A DNA stretch of 64,000 nt from Lactobacillus panisapium (GCF_019469265.1 NZ_CP048268.1:1-64000), one strand, 5' to 3'. Positions 30,770-39,140 are shown, counted from the first letter of the stretch. The notes: a model not told the origin generated them from the letters alone. Program-made: numbers and translations.

Positions 30770-30933
30770 AAAAGGACTGTACAAAAAGTAGCGGGATAAT
30801 GATCAAAATATATCAGTTAACTATAATAAGCAAAAATCGAAGTAAAACTAAAAAGACTAAGTCCGATTGAATATCGGGCATTAGTCCTTGATTAAAATTT
30901 ATTAAACTGTCCTAATTTTGGGGTTCACATCAA
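30770..30933 (+). mobile_element. IS3-family transposase relic, copy 1
   Basis: About 164 bases nearly identical to 34078-34242. The plus strand ends with the codons for RLSPIEYRALVLD and stop at 30895, the C-terminus of an IS3-type OrfB. An end sequence TAAACTGTCCTAATTTTGGGG and GTTCA follows. Upstream YISYYNK-like codons are frameshifted. Only the right end of the IS survives. Confidence 0.75.
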
Positions 30934-30994
30934 ATTGTTGTTTCTATCTCTTTTTTCGAATCCTTATGGAATGATGAAGTAGATTATTTGTTAG

Positions 30995-31024
30995 TTGCTA
31001 CTGATTAGTAGTAGATGTTATAAT
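30995..31024 (+). promoter_or_regulatory. Promoter of the MqsR/Panacea pair
   Basis: -35 TTGCTA (30995-31000) and -10 TATAAT (31019-31024) are 18 bases apart, 28 bases before the toxin start. The spacer holds TAGTAGTAG repeats that could bind the antitoxin. Confidence 0.6.
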
Positions 31025-31052
31025 GGCTTGGAAATATACTTGGAGGTTTGTA

Positions 31053-31343
31053 ATGGAAGTTGCTGAGGCATTAGCAAGAGTAAAATTCCTTGTGAAGCAT
31101 AATCATTTTCAAATGGTTCGAAGAAGAGACAAAATGGCAATGCCAGTTTCAGTGACTTTGGCGAAAGAAATAGTTAAGCAATTGTCGATTAGTGATTTTG
31201 TTAAACATGAACGGAATAGAAGTAATCCGTTACAATTTGTCTGGGTATTTAAAACAAGCGATGGACAAGCTTATTACATTAAGTTCGTGTTTACTGAAGA
31301 TAATCAAAAAGTAGTATTTATTAGTTTCCATCTTGATTATTAA
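31053..31343 (+). CDS. MqsR-family toxin
   Basis: A 96-residue protein fitting the MqsR mRNA-interferase pattern: the start VKFLVKHNHFQMVRRRDK, a middle ISDFVKHERN, and the end GQAYYIKFVFTEDNQKVVFISFH. In the known family, MqsR cleaves mRNA and is neutralised by an adjacent antitoxin. ATG 31053 is chosen after TGGAGG, rather than the open-frame start at 31023. It is followed 13 bases later by the HTH-Panacea gene, the expected partner. Confidence 0.72.
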   Translation: MEVAEALARVKFLVKHNHFQMVRRRDKMAMPVSVTLAKEIVKQLSISDFVKHERNRSNPLQFVWVFKTSDGQAYYIKFVFTEDNQKVVFISFHLDY

Positions 31344-31356
31344 GGGAGTGGATTAT

Positions 31357-32280
31357 ATGGCTTACCAAAAGGATTTCATGACTACTTATACCATTAATGG
31401 ACATAGTTATACAGTAAAGGCACCGGCTCTTTTTGACAGTAAAACCAATGAATTGATTCCGGATAAGGTACTAGATGATCAAGCCGCTGAAATTGCCCGT
31501 CAAAAATATCGTGACGAGATGGGCTTATTGACACCAAAAGAAATAAAACAATATCGATCTAAAGTTGGATTAACACAACGCAATTTAGCAGAATTAACCG
31601 GATTAAGTCCAAATACGATTGCTCTTTACGAAGCAGGTGCATTTCCAACAAAGGCCAATAATAGGTTGTTAAAGTCTCTCATAAAAAGTGATAATGTACT
31701 TGAACAATATATTTCTGATGAGAAGAATAAATATTCTAGTGAATTGATTGCAAAGGTTAATTCTTATTTGAACCATAGTGATCGTGTTGTAGAATCCCAA
31801 ACTGAGCAGCCTAGATTCACTGCTGTGCAGTTAGCTAATTGGTTTCGAGTTGAGAATTATTTTGAGCGAGAAAATGATTTAAATATTGATCCATTAACGC
31901 AAATGAAAGTCATTAAACTTCTCTATTTTGCGTATGGTAGATTTTTAGCTGAAACTAGAAGTAAACTGTTTTCTTCTCCTATTATTCATTTTCAATACGG
32001 TCCATTAATAACTGAAGTACATAATAAGTTTAATGGCCAGCGTGTTTTAGATATTGATAAACCAGACAAAGAGGCCATGGATGACTATAATCTGGTTTCT
32101 AAAAATGGTGAGATTGTCGATTTACTAGATAAGGTTAATAAGGATTACATTAATTATAATGCTGCTCGATTAAGTAAGCAGACTCATCGGACTGGATCAC
32201 CATGGGATTTAACTCCGGAGCGAGAGGTAATTAAAGATCAGTTGATTTTTGACTCGTTTAAACGAGGAGTAGAAGAATAA
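31357..32280 (+). CDS. Antitoxin with MqsA-like HTH and Panacea (DUF4065) domain
   Basis: A 307-residue protein. An N-terminal strand region is followed by an MqsA-type helix-turn-helix (YRSKVGLTQRNLAELTGLSP, then NTIALYEAGAF) at about residues 65-100, and a C-terminal SocA-like Panacea domain (MKVIKLLYFAYGRF, then FQYGPLITEVHNKF). The zinc-binding CxxC pairs of E. coli MqsA are missing; the sequence has no cysteine. Panacea domains neutralise many toxin types. ATG 31357 follows GGGAG. It presumably binds the promoter and the toxin. Confidence 0.78.
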   Translation: MAYQKDFMTTYTINGHSYTVKAPALFDSKTNELIPDKVLDDQAAEIARQKYRDEMGLLTPKEIKQYRSKVGLTQRNLAELTGLSPNTIALYEAGAFPTKANNRLLKSLIKSDNVLEQYISDEKNKYSSELIAKVNSYLNHSDRVVESQTEQPRFTAVQLANWFRVENYFERENDLNIDPLTQMKVIKLLYFAYGRFLAETRSKLFSSPIIHFQYGPLITEVHNKFNGQRVLDIDKPDKEAMDDYNLVSKNGEIVDLLDKVNKDYINYNAARLSKQTHRTGSPWDLTPEREVIKDQLIFDSFKRGVEE

Positions 32281-32576
32281 TTTTAAAATGCATATAGTGA
32301 AAAATATATCATTGAATTTGTGCAATAAAAGCAAATAAATTATCAAAGAGTGGGAAATTAAAATCTAAGCAGGTTTTTCATTGTCTAAAGTTAAAATGTC
32401 AAATATCATTAACTTATACTAAGTGGTGTAAAAAGGAATACCGGTATTATTTTAAGACTTCTAATAACCCAAACCTACACTTAAATGGTTGTTCAATGAT
32501 TACTTCTAAAGGATTTAAAATTTAGAGTGGAGTGATATATAATAAAGGCAAGCATTGATAAATCAATAAAAAGCTG

Positions 32577-32605
32577 AGAACTATTGTTCTTCTAGTCAGC
32601 ATAAA
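32577..32605. other. Relic att site, tRNA-Thr 3' end copy 2
   Basis: AGAACTATTGTTCT followed by TCTAGTCAGCATAAA repeats attR copy 1 with few changes. The exact 12-base core TCTAGTCAGCAT is at 32591-32602. It marks the right edge of an older, 2-kb layer holding the toxin-antitoxin pair. Confidence 0.78.
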
Positions 32606-32617
32606 TATGCTTTGAGT

Positions 32618-32661
32618 AGTCTATTATCGAGTACTATGAATACCTTGATAATAGGCTTTTT
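32618..32661 (+). terminator. Terminator following att copy 2
   Basis: The arms AGTCTATTATCGAG and CTTGATAATAGGCT form a 14-pair stem (with G-U) and a T run, at the same distance from the att core as at copy 1. Confidence 0.8.
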
Positions 32662-32773
32662 GCTTTCTATTTATAGTTGATGGTTATGCAAAGAAAAACT
32701 TGGGCTAACTTTACCCTTCCTGAGATATTTTTGCGGTTATTAGAGAAGTGTTTCATCACTGTCAGATTGACTG

Positions 32774-33126
32774 ATGTGCACTTGTCGGCACACAATAGCA
32801 ACTAAGCTAGATAACATTCCAGGAATGTCTTTCCGTGTTAGTCATACAGTTAAAAGAATAGTTGCAAATCTAATTGGAAATATAACTACAATCTCTATAC
32901 GAACAGCGTATGCCGAAAAAAGGATAGCTAGTGAAAAGTAGCGAAATTATTAAACTTTGATTTTCCAATTTCAAGACCTGTGCCAAGGCAATATTCAAGG
33001 ACATTATTAGCAGACATTGTTGGAAAACTTAAACTCGCAGATTATAATAAGTATTTAAATTGGGAACAATTAAGAGTAATTAGAAATATGTTAGAACAAT
33101 TATTTTCAAGCAATAAGTTGGCATAA
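32774..33126 (+). pseudogene. Frameshifted remnant of an unrecognised gene
   Basis: Two consecutive frames look protein-like. The first, 32774-32941, includes LDNIPGMSFRVSHTVKRIVA and ends at TAG. The second, from about 32936 to 33126, includes RQYSRTLLADIVGKLKLADY and WEQLRVIRNMLEQLF. One frameshift joins them. There is no ribosome binding site or known family. It stops eight bases before the DMT transporter, so the intact gene may have been in an operon with it. The rest of 32281-33133 holds only att copy 2 and its terminator. Confidence 0.4.
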
Positions 33127-33133
33127 TAGTAAC

Positions 33134-34027
33134 ATGGTAATAAGCAATTTTTTATTAATTATATTTGCAATAGTGTCATCTTTATCCAGAGGAATAATCT
33201 CAGTAATTGATCGCTATCAGATGGGATACCGCCATCAAAGCTCAATTAATGTGAATTTTTTGAATAATCTTTGTAGTACTGCATTAGTAACCATATTTTT
33301 AATAGGCTTATTAAATAAGTTTCCCACGCCTAAAATAACGGGAAACTACGTTAGCAAAATTATTATTTATGGTTTGCTTGCACAGCTAGTTGCGTATGGG
33401 TACAGTTATGTTTTTAAAAAAGTAACGATAATGCAATCAATTGTCTTAAGCAAACTGACAGACTTGTTCATTCCCTTAGCCATCTGTTTAACCATGGGTT
33501 ACTTTAACAAATCATCATATTTGATCTCAATTATATCTACGATCATTGTAGTTTGTTACATTATTTTTAAGCAAAGACACAGTCAGATGAATGTGACCAC
33601 TCTGTTAAAAACATTTATGGTTATTGGTCCCCTGTTGATTGTACAAGCAGCACTATCACCACTATTAACTAAAGGTGTTATAAGGCTGGTTGATCTGGTA
33701 TATTTCACGATTGCGACGATTTATATTCGTTGTATCATTACAATTATTACTTTTTGGGTTAAGCATCATGGTTTGCGAATTAAGGGTGTAAGAATTAACA
33801 AACAGATCTTTTGGATTTATGGTGCCCGTGCAGTTTTGACAATACTAGCACAAGCGACGTATACGTTAGCAACTTCATCACCTAATTCGGGAATTGCGTG
33901 GATTTTTCTCAACATGACCAATTTATATAGTGTTATTTTTGGTAGCTTTGCATTAAAGGAAAAAATTCATGTTTCTGATGTGCTGCTGATTATTTGTATA
34001 TTTGTATTAGCGCTAATATCCAAATAA
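33134..34027 (+). CDS. DMT/EamA-like membrane transporter
   Basis: A 297-residue polytopic protein with about ten hydrophobic segments arranged as two similar halves, the drug/metabolite transporter layout. Late motifs such as GARAVLTILAQATYTLA and NMTNLYSVIFGSFALKEKI resemble EamA second repeats. Its substrate is unknown. No good ribosome binding site precedes the ATG, in line with past coupling to the broken upstream frame. Confidence 0.65.
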   Translation: MVISNFLLIIFAIVSSLSRGIISVIDRYQMGYRHQSSINVNFLNNLCSTALVTIFLIGLLNKFPTPKITGNYVSKIIIYGLLAQLVAYGYSYVFKKVTIMQSIVLSKLTDLFIPLAICLTMGYFNKSSYLISIISTIIVVCYIIFKQRHSQMNVTTLLKTFMVIGPLLIVQAALSPLLTKGVIRLVDLVYFTIATIYIRCIITIITFWVKHHGLRIKGVRINKQIFWIYGARAVLTILAQATYTLATSSPNSGIAWIFLNMTNLYSVIFGSFALKEKIHVSDVLLIICIFVLALISK

Positions 34028-34077
34028 TTAAGTTTAGTGACTGCAAAGGAAGCCATACAGTTTCATTATTCAAGCTT

Positions 34078-34242
34078 CAAAAGGGCTGTACAAAAAGTAG
34101 CGGGATAATGATCAAAATGTATCAGTTACTATAATAAGCAAAGAATCAAAGTAAATTAAAAAGACTAACTCCGATTGAATATCGGGCATTAGTCCTTGGT
34201 TAAAATTTATTAAACTGTCCTAATCTTGGGGTTCACATCAAT
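34078..34242 (+). mobile_element. IS3-family transposase relic, copy 2
   Basis: About 165 bases nearly identical to 30770-30933. It ends with codons for RLTPIEYRALVLG and a stop at 34203, then the right IS end TAAACTGTCCTAATCTTGGG. A one-base deletion breaks the frame upstream. It stops immediately beside the Rgg half-site at 34242, suggesting the insertion removed the other half of that site. Confidence 0.75.
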
Positions 34243-34263
34243 ATCAAATACGACTTTTTTGAT
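34241..34263 (-). promoter_or_regulatory. Truncated Rgg-type site after rgg1
   Basis: On the minus strand AAAAAAGTCGTATTTGAT lies about 18 bases past the rgg1 stop, directly against the IS3 relic. It matches one arm of the inverted repeats at 48538 and 50047. Confidence 0.55.
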
Positions 34264-34277
34264 TTTCTCATGTTTAT

Positions 34278-35126
34278 CTACAATGATTTATCTAGAATTT
34301 TTTTCATGTCTTTGCTAAACTCTGGCATACCCAACGAACTAATGTGATCAATTGCCATTCGAGCTTTATTTACATACTCATCCTTTTTTTCATAGTGATA
34401 ATTCACTATATTTTTAAGTATAAAAATGCAGTTTTTATAAAAAAACAGATTCGGTTTAGTAATAATTTGATCCGCTGCTTGAATAAAGAATTCTGTTTCT
34501 TTATATCTACTTTCCCTGATACACATAATTAACATGTTTATCGCTATTCCTAATATTGTTTCTTGAACATTCGAACTTCCCGAATAGCGAAATTGCGTGA
34601 TTACTCGCCGACTTATTAACAAATTGCTGTCAAGATCATAGAACGCCATCAAGTTACAATACAAATCTAATTTATTTTCGTCAAAATTAGAAATATTAAA
34701 AATTTTTTCTTTCAACTTATTTCGTTCTTTTTCATCAAAATCTTCTACGTGATTTCCAACTAAAGCGATAAGTGCATCTATAAATAGCAGCTGATCTTCT
34801 TTATCAGCTACTTCGCTATTTGCAATAACATTTTTAATATCCTTAAGCTGATCCTTATCATTATGATAAAACGCTTCATTCATTGCCTCGCCAATATCTC
34901 TGTTTTCATCATATCTTACTTTATCTTCTTGACTAAGCTTGCTAAAAAATTCCCACAGCTTAATGTTATTAGCATGCAATAATGCAATTAGATCCTCGGC
35001 TGTAATTCTGTGCTGATCTTTTTCAACTTTTGAATAATATGATGTGCTAATCGTATTACCAGCCCATTCTTTTTGAGTTTTCAATCTCTCAATTCGATAT
35101 TGCTTTAGCAATTGTCCTATTGTCAT
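34278..35126 (-). CDS. Rgg family transcriptional regulator (rgg1)
   Basis: A 282-residue protein. The N-terminal helix-turn-helix (GQLLKQYRIERLKTQKEWAG, then YYSKVEKDQHRITAEDL) is followed by a helical repeat domain typical of peptide-binding RRNPP regulators. It is paralogous along its whole length to the protein at 48587-49435, which has the same length. AGGAGGATC precedes the ATG. It is divergent from an MFS exporter, with tandem operator-like repeats between. A possible peptide gene downstream has been lost to an IS3 relic. Confidence 0.85.
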   Translation of the reverse strand: MTIGQLLKQYRIERLKTQKEWAGNTISTSYYSKVEKDQHRITAEDLIALLHANNIKLWEFFSKLSQEDKVRYDENRDIGEAMNEAFYHNDKDQLKDIKNVIANSEVADKEDQLLFIDALIALVGNHVEDFDEKERNKLKEKIFNISNFDENKLDLYCNLMAFYDLDSNLLISRRVITQFRYSGSSNVQETILGIAINMLIMCIRESRYKETEFFIQAADQIITKPNLFFYKNCIFILKNIVNYHYEKKDEYVNKARMAIDHISSLGMPEFSKDMKKILDKSL

Positions 35127-35145
35127 TCGTGATCCTCCTTAATTT

Positions 35146-35187
35146 CATTCAAATTTGGCGTTTAACATTCAAATACGACATTTTTGC
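35146..35187 (+). promoter_or_regulatory. Tandem operator repeats between rgg1 and the MFS gene
   Basis: CATTCAAATTTGGCGTTT at 35146 and CATTCAAATACGACATTT at 35166 repeat with an exact 20-base period, two helical turns. The second is followed about 21 bases later by TATAAC (35209-35214), a plausible -10 of the MFS gene. The CAAATACGAC core matches the other Rgg-type sites. Confidence 0.62.
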
Positions 35188-35252
35188 TATTCCTTATTAT
35201 ACCCACGTTATAACTTAAGATATAAAATATTTAATTTAGGAGTTATCAAATT

Positions 35253-36509
35253 ATGGACATTTTTATAAAGAATAAGGATTATAGAAAATTTACAATCGCC
35301 AGTTTCTTATCTGGTGCAGGCAATATTTTGTTTTACTTAGCACTTATTACTTACGCAAGTAAATTAAGAAATTACGCCTTGGCTATTTCATTGATTTCAA
35401 TTTCAGAATCAGTACCGCAAATTTTTCAAGTTTTTAGTGGATATTTAGCTGATCGTACAAAAAACAAATTCAAGCTAATGGTTTGGTTAGCCGCCATACG
35501 CTTTGGGCTCTATCTAATTGTCGGATTACTTTTCGCTAGTGGATTTGCTGGCTGGAACCTAGTTTTAGCTGTTATTGGCATTAACCTAGTATCGGATATT
35601 GCTGGCTCATACTCTGGCGGCCTTCAAATGCCTCTAGTTGTTAACATTGTTGGAGATGATGAAGTTGCCGAAGCTGAAGGATTTGTTAGTGGGATCAACG
35701 GTATTATCAATATGATTGCACAATTCATTGGTTCTGGTTTATTACTTTTCATGTCTTATTCCAGTCTGGCAATCTTCAATGCCTTAACATTTCTAGCGGC
35801 AGGTGCCCTTTTTGCCAGTGTCGGCCGTAATTATTACAAGACTCATCCTCAAAAAGGAACTACTTCAGTTAATGAAGAGGGGTTCTTTAAAACAATTGCT
35901 TTATCATTCAAACAAGTAAAAAAGGCAAAGGGATTGTTATCAGTCGTTCTAGTAATTGCGTTATTAAATGGAGTTTTAGGGACAATTGAACCTTTAATTT
36001 CAATCGTAATCGCCGGTAATAAGTCTTCTATGGTCATTGGAACATACAGTTTTACGATTGCCCTAATAGGAGGTGTAATGACTGCTAGTATGGCACTTGG
36101 TAGTATTGTAGGCACAAAATTATTCAAGAATATGTCATTATTCACTATCGCAATTATTTCAACAGCTTTAAGTATCGCAGTTATTGGTACAATGTTTATT
36201 AAAAATATTTTCATTTGTCTGCCAATCATGGCAAGCCTTGCAATATTTATTGGTACGGCTAGCCCTAAATTAACACAGTGGCTTGTTGAAGCAGTTGACC
36301 AAAACATTTTGTCATCAACTATGGGAATGCTTAACACAATTTTAGTAGTGACTGCGCCAGTTATGACAACTATTTTTACTACAATTACTGCTTCGTTCGG
36401 TATTACTATCGCATTAACACTATTATGTGTAACTTGTTTAATTATTTTAGCAACAATAGTTGGGGTAGTCTATTCTACCAATAAAAATGTAGCTATTAAT
36501 GAAGCATAG
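35253..36509 (+). CDS. MFS transporter, probable exporter
   Basis: A 418-residue protein with 12 predicted transmembrane helices. The loop 2-3 motif GYLADRTKNKFKLM is the MFS hallmark, and the order resembles MDR-type efflux proteins. AGGAG lies upstream of the ATG. It is divergent from rgg1 and shares its operator region, so it is likely Rgg-controlled. Export of a peptide or drug is possible; no substrate can be assigned. A terminator follows at 36665. Confidence 0.85.
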   Translation: MDIFIKNKDYRKFTIASFLSGAGNILFYLALITYASKLRNYALAISLISISESVPQIFQVFSGYLADRTKNKFKLMVWLAAIRFGLYLIVGLLFASGFAGWNLVLAVIGINLVSDIAGSYSGGLQMPLVVNIVGDDEVAEAEGFVSGINGIINMIAQFIGSGLLLFMSYSSLAIFNALTFLAAGALFASVGRNYYKTHPQKGTTSVNEEGFFKTIALSFKQVKKAKGLLSVVLVIALLNGVLGTIEPLISIVIAGNKSSMVIGTYSFTIALIGGVMTASMALGSIVGTKLFKNMSLFTIAIISTALSIAVIGTMFIKNIFICLPIMASLAIFIGTASPKLTQWLVEAVDQNILSSTMGMLNTILVVTAPVMTTIFTTITASFGITIALTLLCVTCLIILATIVGVVYSTNKNVAINEA

Positions 36510-36664
36510 CTATAAACAGATTTATTACATTTAACCTGTCCATAATTTATACCAAAGCAACTTATGTAATGTGCATTAAGCGAAGTTGCTACGAAACCCA
36601 GTGCTACTAGGCTAAAAACTGCAGCAAATAATTGTTTGTGAATTTAAAGTTGTATAGCAAAAGA

Positions 36665-36693
36665 GAAGACTGTTAAATCAGTCTTCCCTTTTT
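36665..36693 (+). terminator. Terminator of the MFS gene
   Basis: The arms GAAGACTG and CAGTCTTC with a six-base loop are followed by CCTTTTT. It lies 155 bases after the stop; the intervening bases hold nothing I recognise. Confidence 0.82.
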
Positions 36694-36796
36694 GTTACCT
36701 AGTAATTTCACAATTAGACCAATTGCTATATTTTTACTTTGTCTGAACTATGTGAATAGAGCGCAGGTTATAAATATTAATATTTAAAGTAATAAT

Positions 36797-36829
36797 GACT
36801 GGAACCCTTATTTTTCTAGTCGGCATAAT
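36797..36829. other. Relic att site, tRNA-Thr 3' end copy 3
   Basis: GACTGGAACC, then TTATTTTTCTAGTCGGCAT, aligns with the attR copy at 30577 (one change in the 12-base core). It marks the right edge of the DMT/Rgg1/MFS layer. The rest of 36510-36928 contains only the MFS terminator and the upstream region of the next gene. Confidence 0.72.
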
Positions 36830-36928
36830 TGAGATTGCACACTTAAGCGTAAGAAAATTGCTTGAAAGAGGACATCATGAAAGCTATAGTAAACTGAATC
36901 AAGGTTAAATAAAGGAATAGTTAGTCAT

Positions 36929-37603
36929 ATGAAAGTTTTAAAAGACATTAAAAATAGGGTGTTATACATTTGCTTATTTGTGATATTATTCGTAATTATT
37001 CAAATACCCACAATTAGTGAAGACTTTTTTAGGGGAGAAAGTTCGAAAAATATAAATTTATTTTTACATGTTGCTATCTCATTTTTTAGTACAATAATAA
37101 TATTTTTAATCATTGATACCGTTTATCGTCGCTTGAATCCCAAGCCAATGTTTTTGAAAAATAGTATGATTAGAAACTATAGCTTTGCAGCTATCTTTGC
37201 ACTATTTTCACAAGCTTTACAATTTATTATTACACTGCTTGAAAAGGGAAATGATCAAGACTTAGAGCTATTTGCTGTTTCGAAATCAAGACTTGCACCG
37301 CTTTTAATAATTACGTTAGTTGTAATTTCGCCACTTTTAGAAGTAGTGTTATGGCAAGGAATTTTACAGGGCGGAATTTTAAAAGATCTTTCTCCCCTTT
37401 TTTCCATAATAATTACAAGTGTATTATTCGCATTTGCTCATGGTTATTCCTTTAACTATGGCACTTTAGAATTATTATGTTCAGGAATTGCATACTCTCT
37501 TTTATATTATGTTACTGATGATTTGGGGTCGGTAGTATTCTGCCACGGTCTGTCAAATTTCATTGTCTATTTAATAAACTTTGTTTTTGAACTTACTATC
37601 TAA
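36929..37603 (+). CDS. CPBP/ABI family intramembrane protein with altered motif 1
   Basis: A 224-residue membrane protein with six to seven helices. The CPBP region is SPLLEVVLWQGILQ, then VLFAFAHG (motif 2) and FCHGLSNFIVYL (motif 3). The usual EExxxR of motif 1 is replaced by EVVLWQ, losing the second Glu and the Arg. The family includes CAAX-type proteases and bacteriocin self-immunity proteins. AAAGGAA precedes the ATG. Part of the gene is duplicated in decayed form at 39010. Confidence 0.78.
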   Translation: MKVLKDIKNRVLYICLFVILFVIIQIPTISEDFFRGESSKNINLFLHVAISFFSTIIIFLIIDTVYRRLNPKPMFLKNSMIRNYSFAAIFALFSQALQFIITLLEKGNDQDLELFAVSKSRLAPLLIITLVVISPLLEVVLWQGILQGGILKDLSPLFSIIITSVLFAFAHGYSFNYGTLELLCSGIAYSLLYYVTDDLGSVVFCHGLSNFIVYLINFVFELTI

Positions 37604-37646
37604 AAATCTATTTGTGATCGGGGTATTTAAAGAACGTAGCAAGCAA

Positions 37647-37679
37647 TATTACAATCTGTTTCATTAAGTTAAGCCAAAA
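37647..37679. repeat. 33-base direct repeat, copy 1 (copy 2 at 39067-39099)
   Basis: TATTACAATCTGTTTCATTA and the next 13 bases are identical at both places. It lies just after the CPBP gene, and copy 2 lies just after the decayed CPBP fragment, so it records a segmental duplication. Confidence 0.8.
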
Positions 37680-37711
37680 AGCTAGCGGAATAATAAATAA
37701 GGGACCTAAAA

Positions 37712-38317
37712 ATGATAATTGATAAAGTAAACTGGAATACATACTTGAATAAAGAAACTCTATTGGAAATTTTTTGTAATGATAAGTATCCTAATACTTT
37801 TTCTTTAGGTTATATGATTGCAAACATTGATAAATATTATATTTTTAAAACGATCGATGAAACTGGCTATCTTGATGGCTATGAATTATATCAAAAAGAT
37901 TCAATCAATAAGATAAAAAAAGATACTAATTATTGTAAAATGTTTACTTTTTATATTAATTATTTGAAAGAAAAAGATTGTTTTGACAATTTGGATTTAA
38001 AAACTGCTTACGATAAGGTACCTAAGGATAGTATTAATGGTATTTTGCAGTATTGCTTTGATCATGGCATGGTAATAACAATAACGCAGGTGGATGGAGA
38101 ATACTATGAAACTGGAAAAGTTATTTCTGTTACTAATCAAGAAATAGTATTAGATCAAAGAACATATACTGAAGACTTGGAAGAATCAGAGAATTTGGCA
38201 AAAGTAAGAAATAAAGCAATTAAAATTGACAATATTTTATCCTTAAAAATAATTACAAAAGAGACATATTTGTATCAGCGATATCTTGAGCAAAAAAATA
38301 AGAGGTTCATGCAGTGA
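37712..38317 (+). CDS. Unknown protein, member 1 of a three-copy family
   Basis: A 201-residue soluble protein. Two beta-rich segments are evident: an N-terminal LGYMIANIDKYYIFKTIDE, LDGYELYQKDSINKI block, and a C-terminal VITITQVDGEYYETGKVISV, QEIVLD block, ending KETYLYQRYLEQ. The arrangement looks like two small beta-barrels, but I cannot name a family. AAGGGACC lies upstream. It overlaps member 2 by four bases (GTGA). Members 2 and 3 (41161) share the order and motifs. Confidence 0.72.
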   Translation: MIIDKVNWNTYLNKETLLEIFCNDKYPNTFSLGYMIANIDKYYIFKTIDETGYLDGYELYQKDSINKIKKDTNYCKMFTFYINYLKEKDCFDNLDLKTAYDKVPKDSINGILQYCFDHGMVITITQVDGEYYETGKVISVTNQEIVLDQRTYTEDLEESENLAKVRNKAIKIDNILSLKIITKETYLYQRYLEQKNKRFMQ

Positions 38318-38892
38318 AATTAAAAAGAAAAGATTGGGATTCATGTTTACACAAAAATGTTTTGTTAGAAATTTATTTGAAAAGCCGAAATTCTAGCTTT
38401 TTTTCTTTGGGTTACATGATTGCCAAAATAGGTAAGTTTTATATTTTTAAAACAATTACTGAATATGGTGATCTTGACGGCTATGTTTTATATAGAAAAT
38501 ACGGCATTGAAAAAATTAAAACAGCTGATAATTATACGAAGGTATTTAATAATTATATTAATTTATTACAAAATGATAATCATTTTGATAACTTAGATCT
38601 TGAAAATCTTTATAATAAAATTCCAATTGGCAGTATTAATAGTATTGTTAGATATTGTTATGATCATAACCTAGTGGTGACGATTGATGATTTTTATTGC
38701 GACTGTTTGTTGACTGGGACGATCAAATCATTTAATCGGCAAGAATTAGTCTTAGATCAAGAAGAATACTGCAAAGATTACGACGTGAATAATGATGAAA
38801 AAATAGTAACCGTCAAACTAAATAATATTTCTGGTTTTGATTTAGTAACGCAAAAGACTTATCTTTACCAGCAGTATCTCAGGCAAAAATAA
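38314..38892 (+). CDS. Unknown protein, member 2 of a three-copy family
   Basis: A 192-residue paralogue of member 1. Shared segments are WDSCLHKNVLLEI, LGYMIAKIGKFYIFKTI, LDGYVLY, PIGSINSIVRYC and KTYLYQQYL. The start is GTG, overlapping the preceding stop, with AAGAGG upstream, so translation is coupled. Sequence divergence between the two is high, indicating an old tandem duplication. Confidence 0.72.
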   Translation: MKLKRKDWDSCLHKNVLLEIYLKSRNSSFFSLGYMIAKIGKFYIFKTITEYGDLDGYVLYRKYGIEKIKTADNYTKVFNNYINLLQNDNHFDNLDLENLYNKIPIGSINSIVRYCYDHNLVVTIDDFYCDCLLTGTIKSFNRQELVLDQEEYCKDYDVNNDEKIVTVKLNNISGFDLVTQKTYLYQQYLRQK

Positions 38893-39009
38893 ATTAAGCA
38901 TTGTGAAAGTTGGAAGGAAGCTTATCTATCCTGATTAAGAGATATCAAATTTTCATACGGTTATATTTTGGAAAAAACAACAAATCACATTCAAAAATTG
39001 CATTGATTT

Positions 39010-39100
39010 TAATATTTATGTTAATTGTGACCTCCTCCACTTTTAGAAGTAGTGTGATGGCAACATTATTACAATCTGTTTCATTAAGTTAAGCCAAAAG
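39010..39100 (+). pseudogene. Decayed fragment of a second CPBP gene
   Basis: Bases 39010-39066 align with 37304-37361, the CPBP motif 1 region (shared CCACTTTTAGAAGTAGTG). The alignment then jumps to the 33-base repeat that follows the intact gene. An internal deletion of about 285 bases and frame breaks remove function. Nothing else is recognised between 38893 and 39184 apart from the hairpin at 39091. Confidence 0.65.
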
Positions 39101-39140
39101 CTCAGTTAACTAGTTGTAACTGAGCTTTTGGCTTGTCTTT
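39091..39140 (+). terminator. Long stem terminator
   Basis: AAGCCAAAAGCTCAGTTA and TAACTGAGCTTTTGGCTT form a perfect 18-pair stem with an eight-base loop, followed by GTCTTTTAATT. The copy after 37671 keeps only the left arm. Confidence 0.8.
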
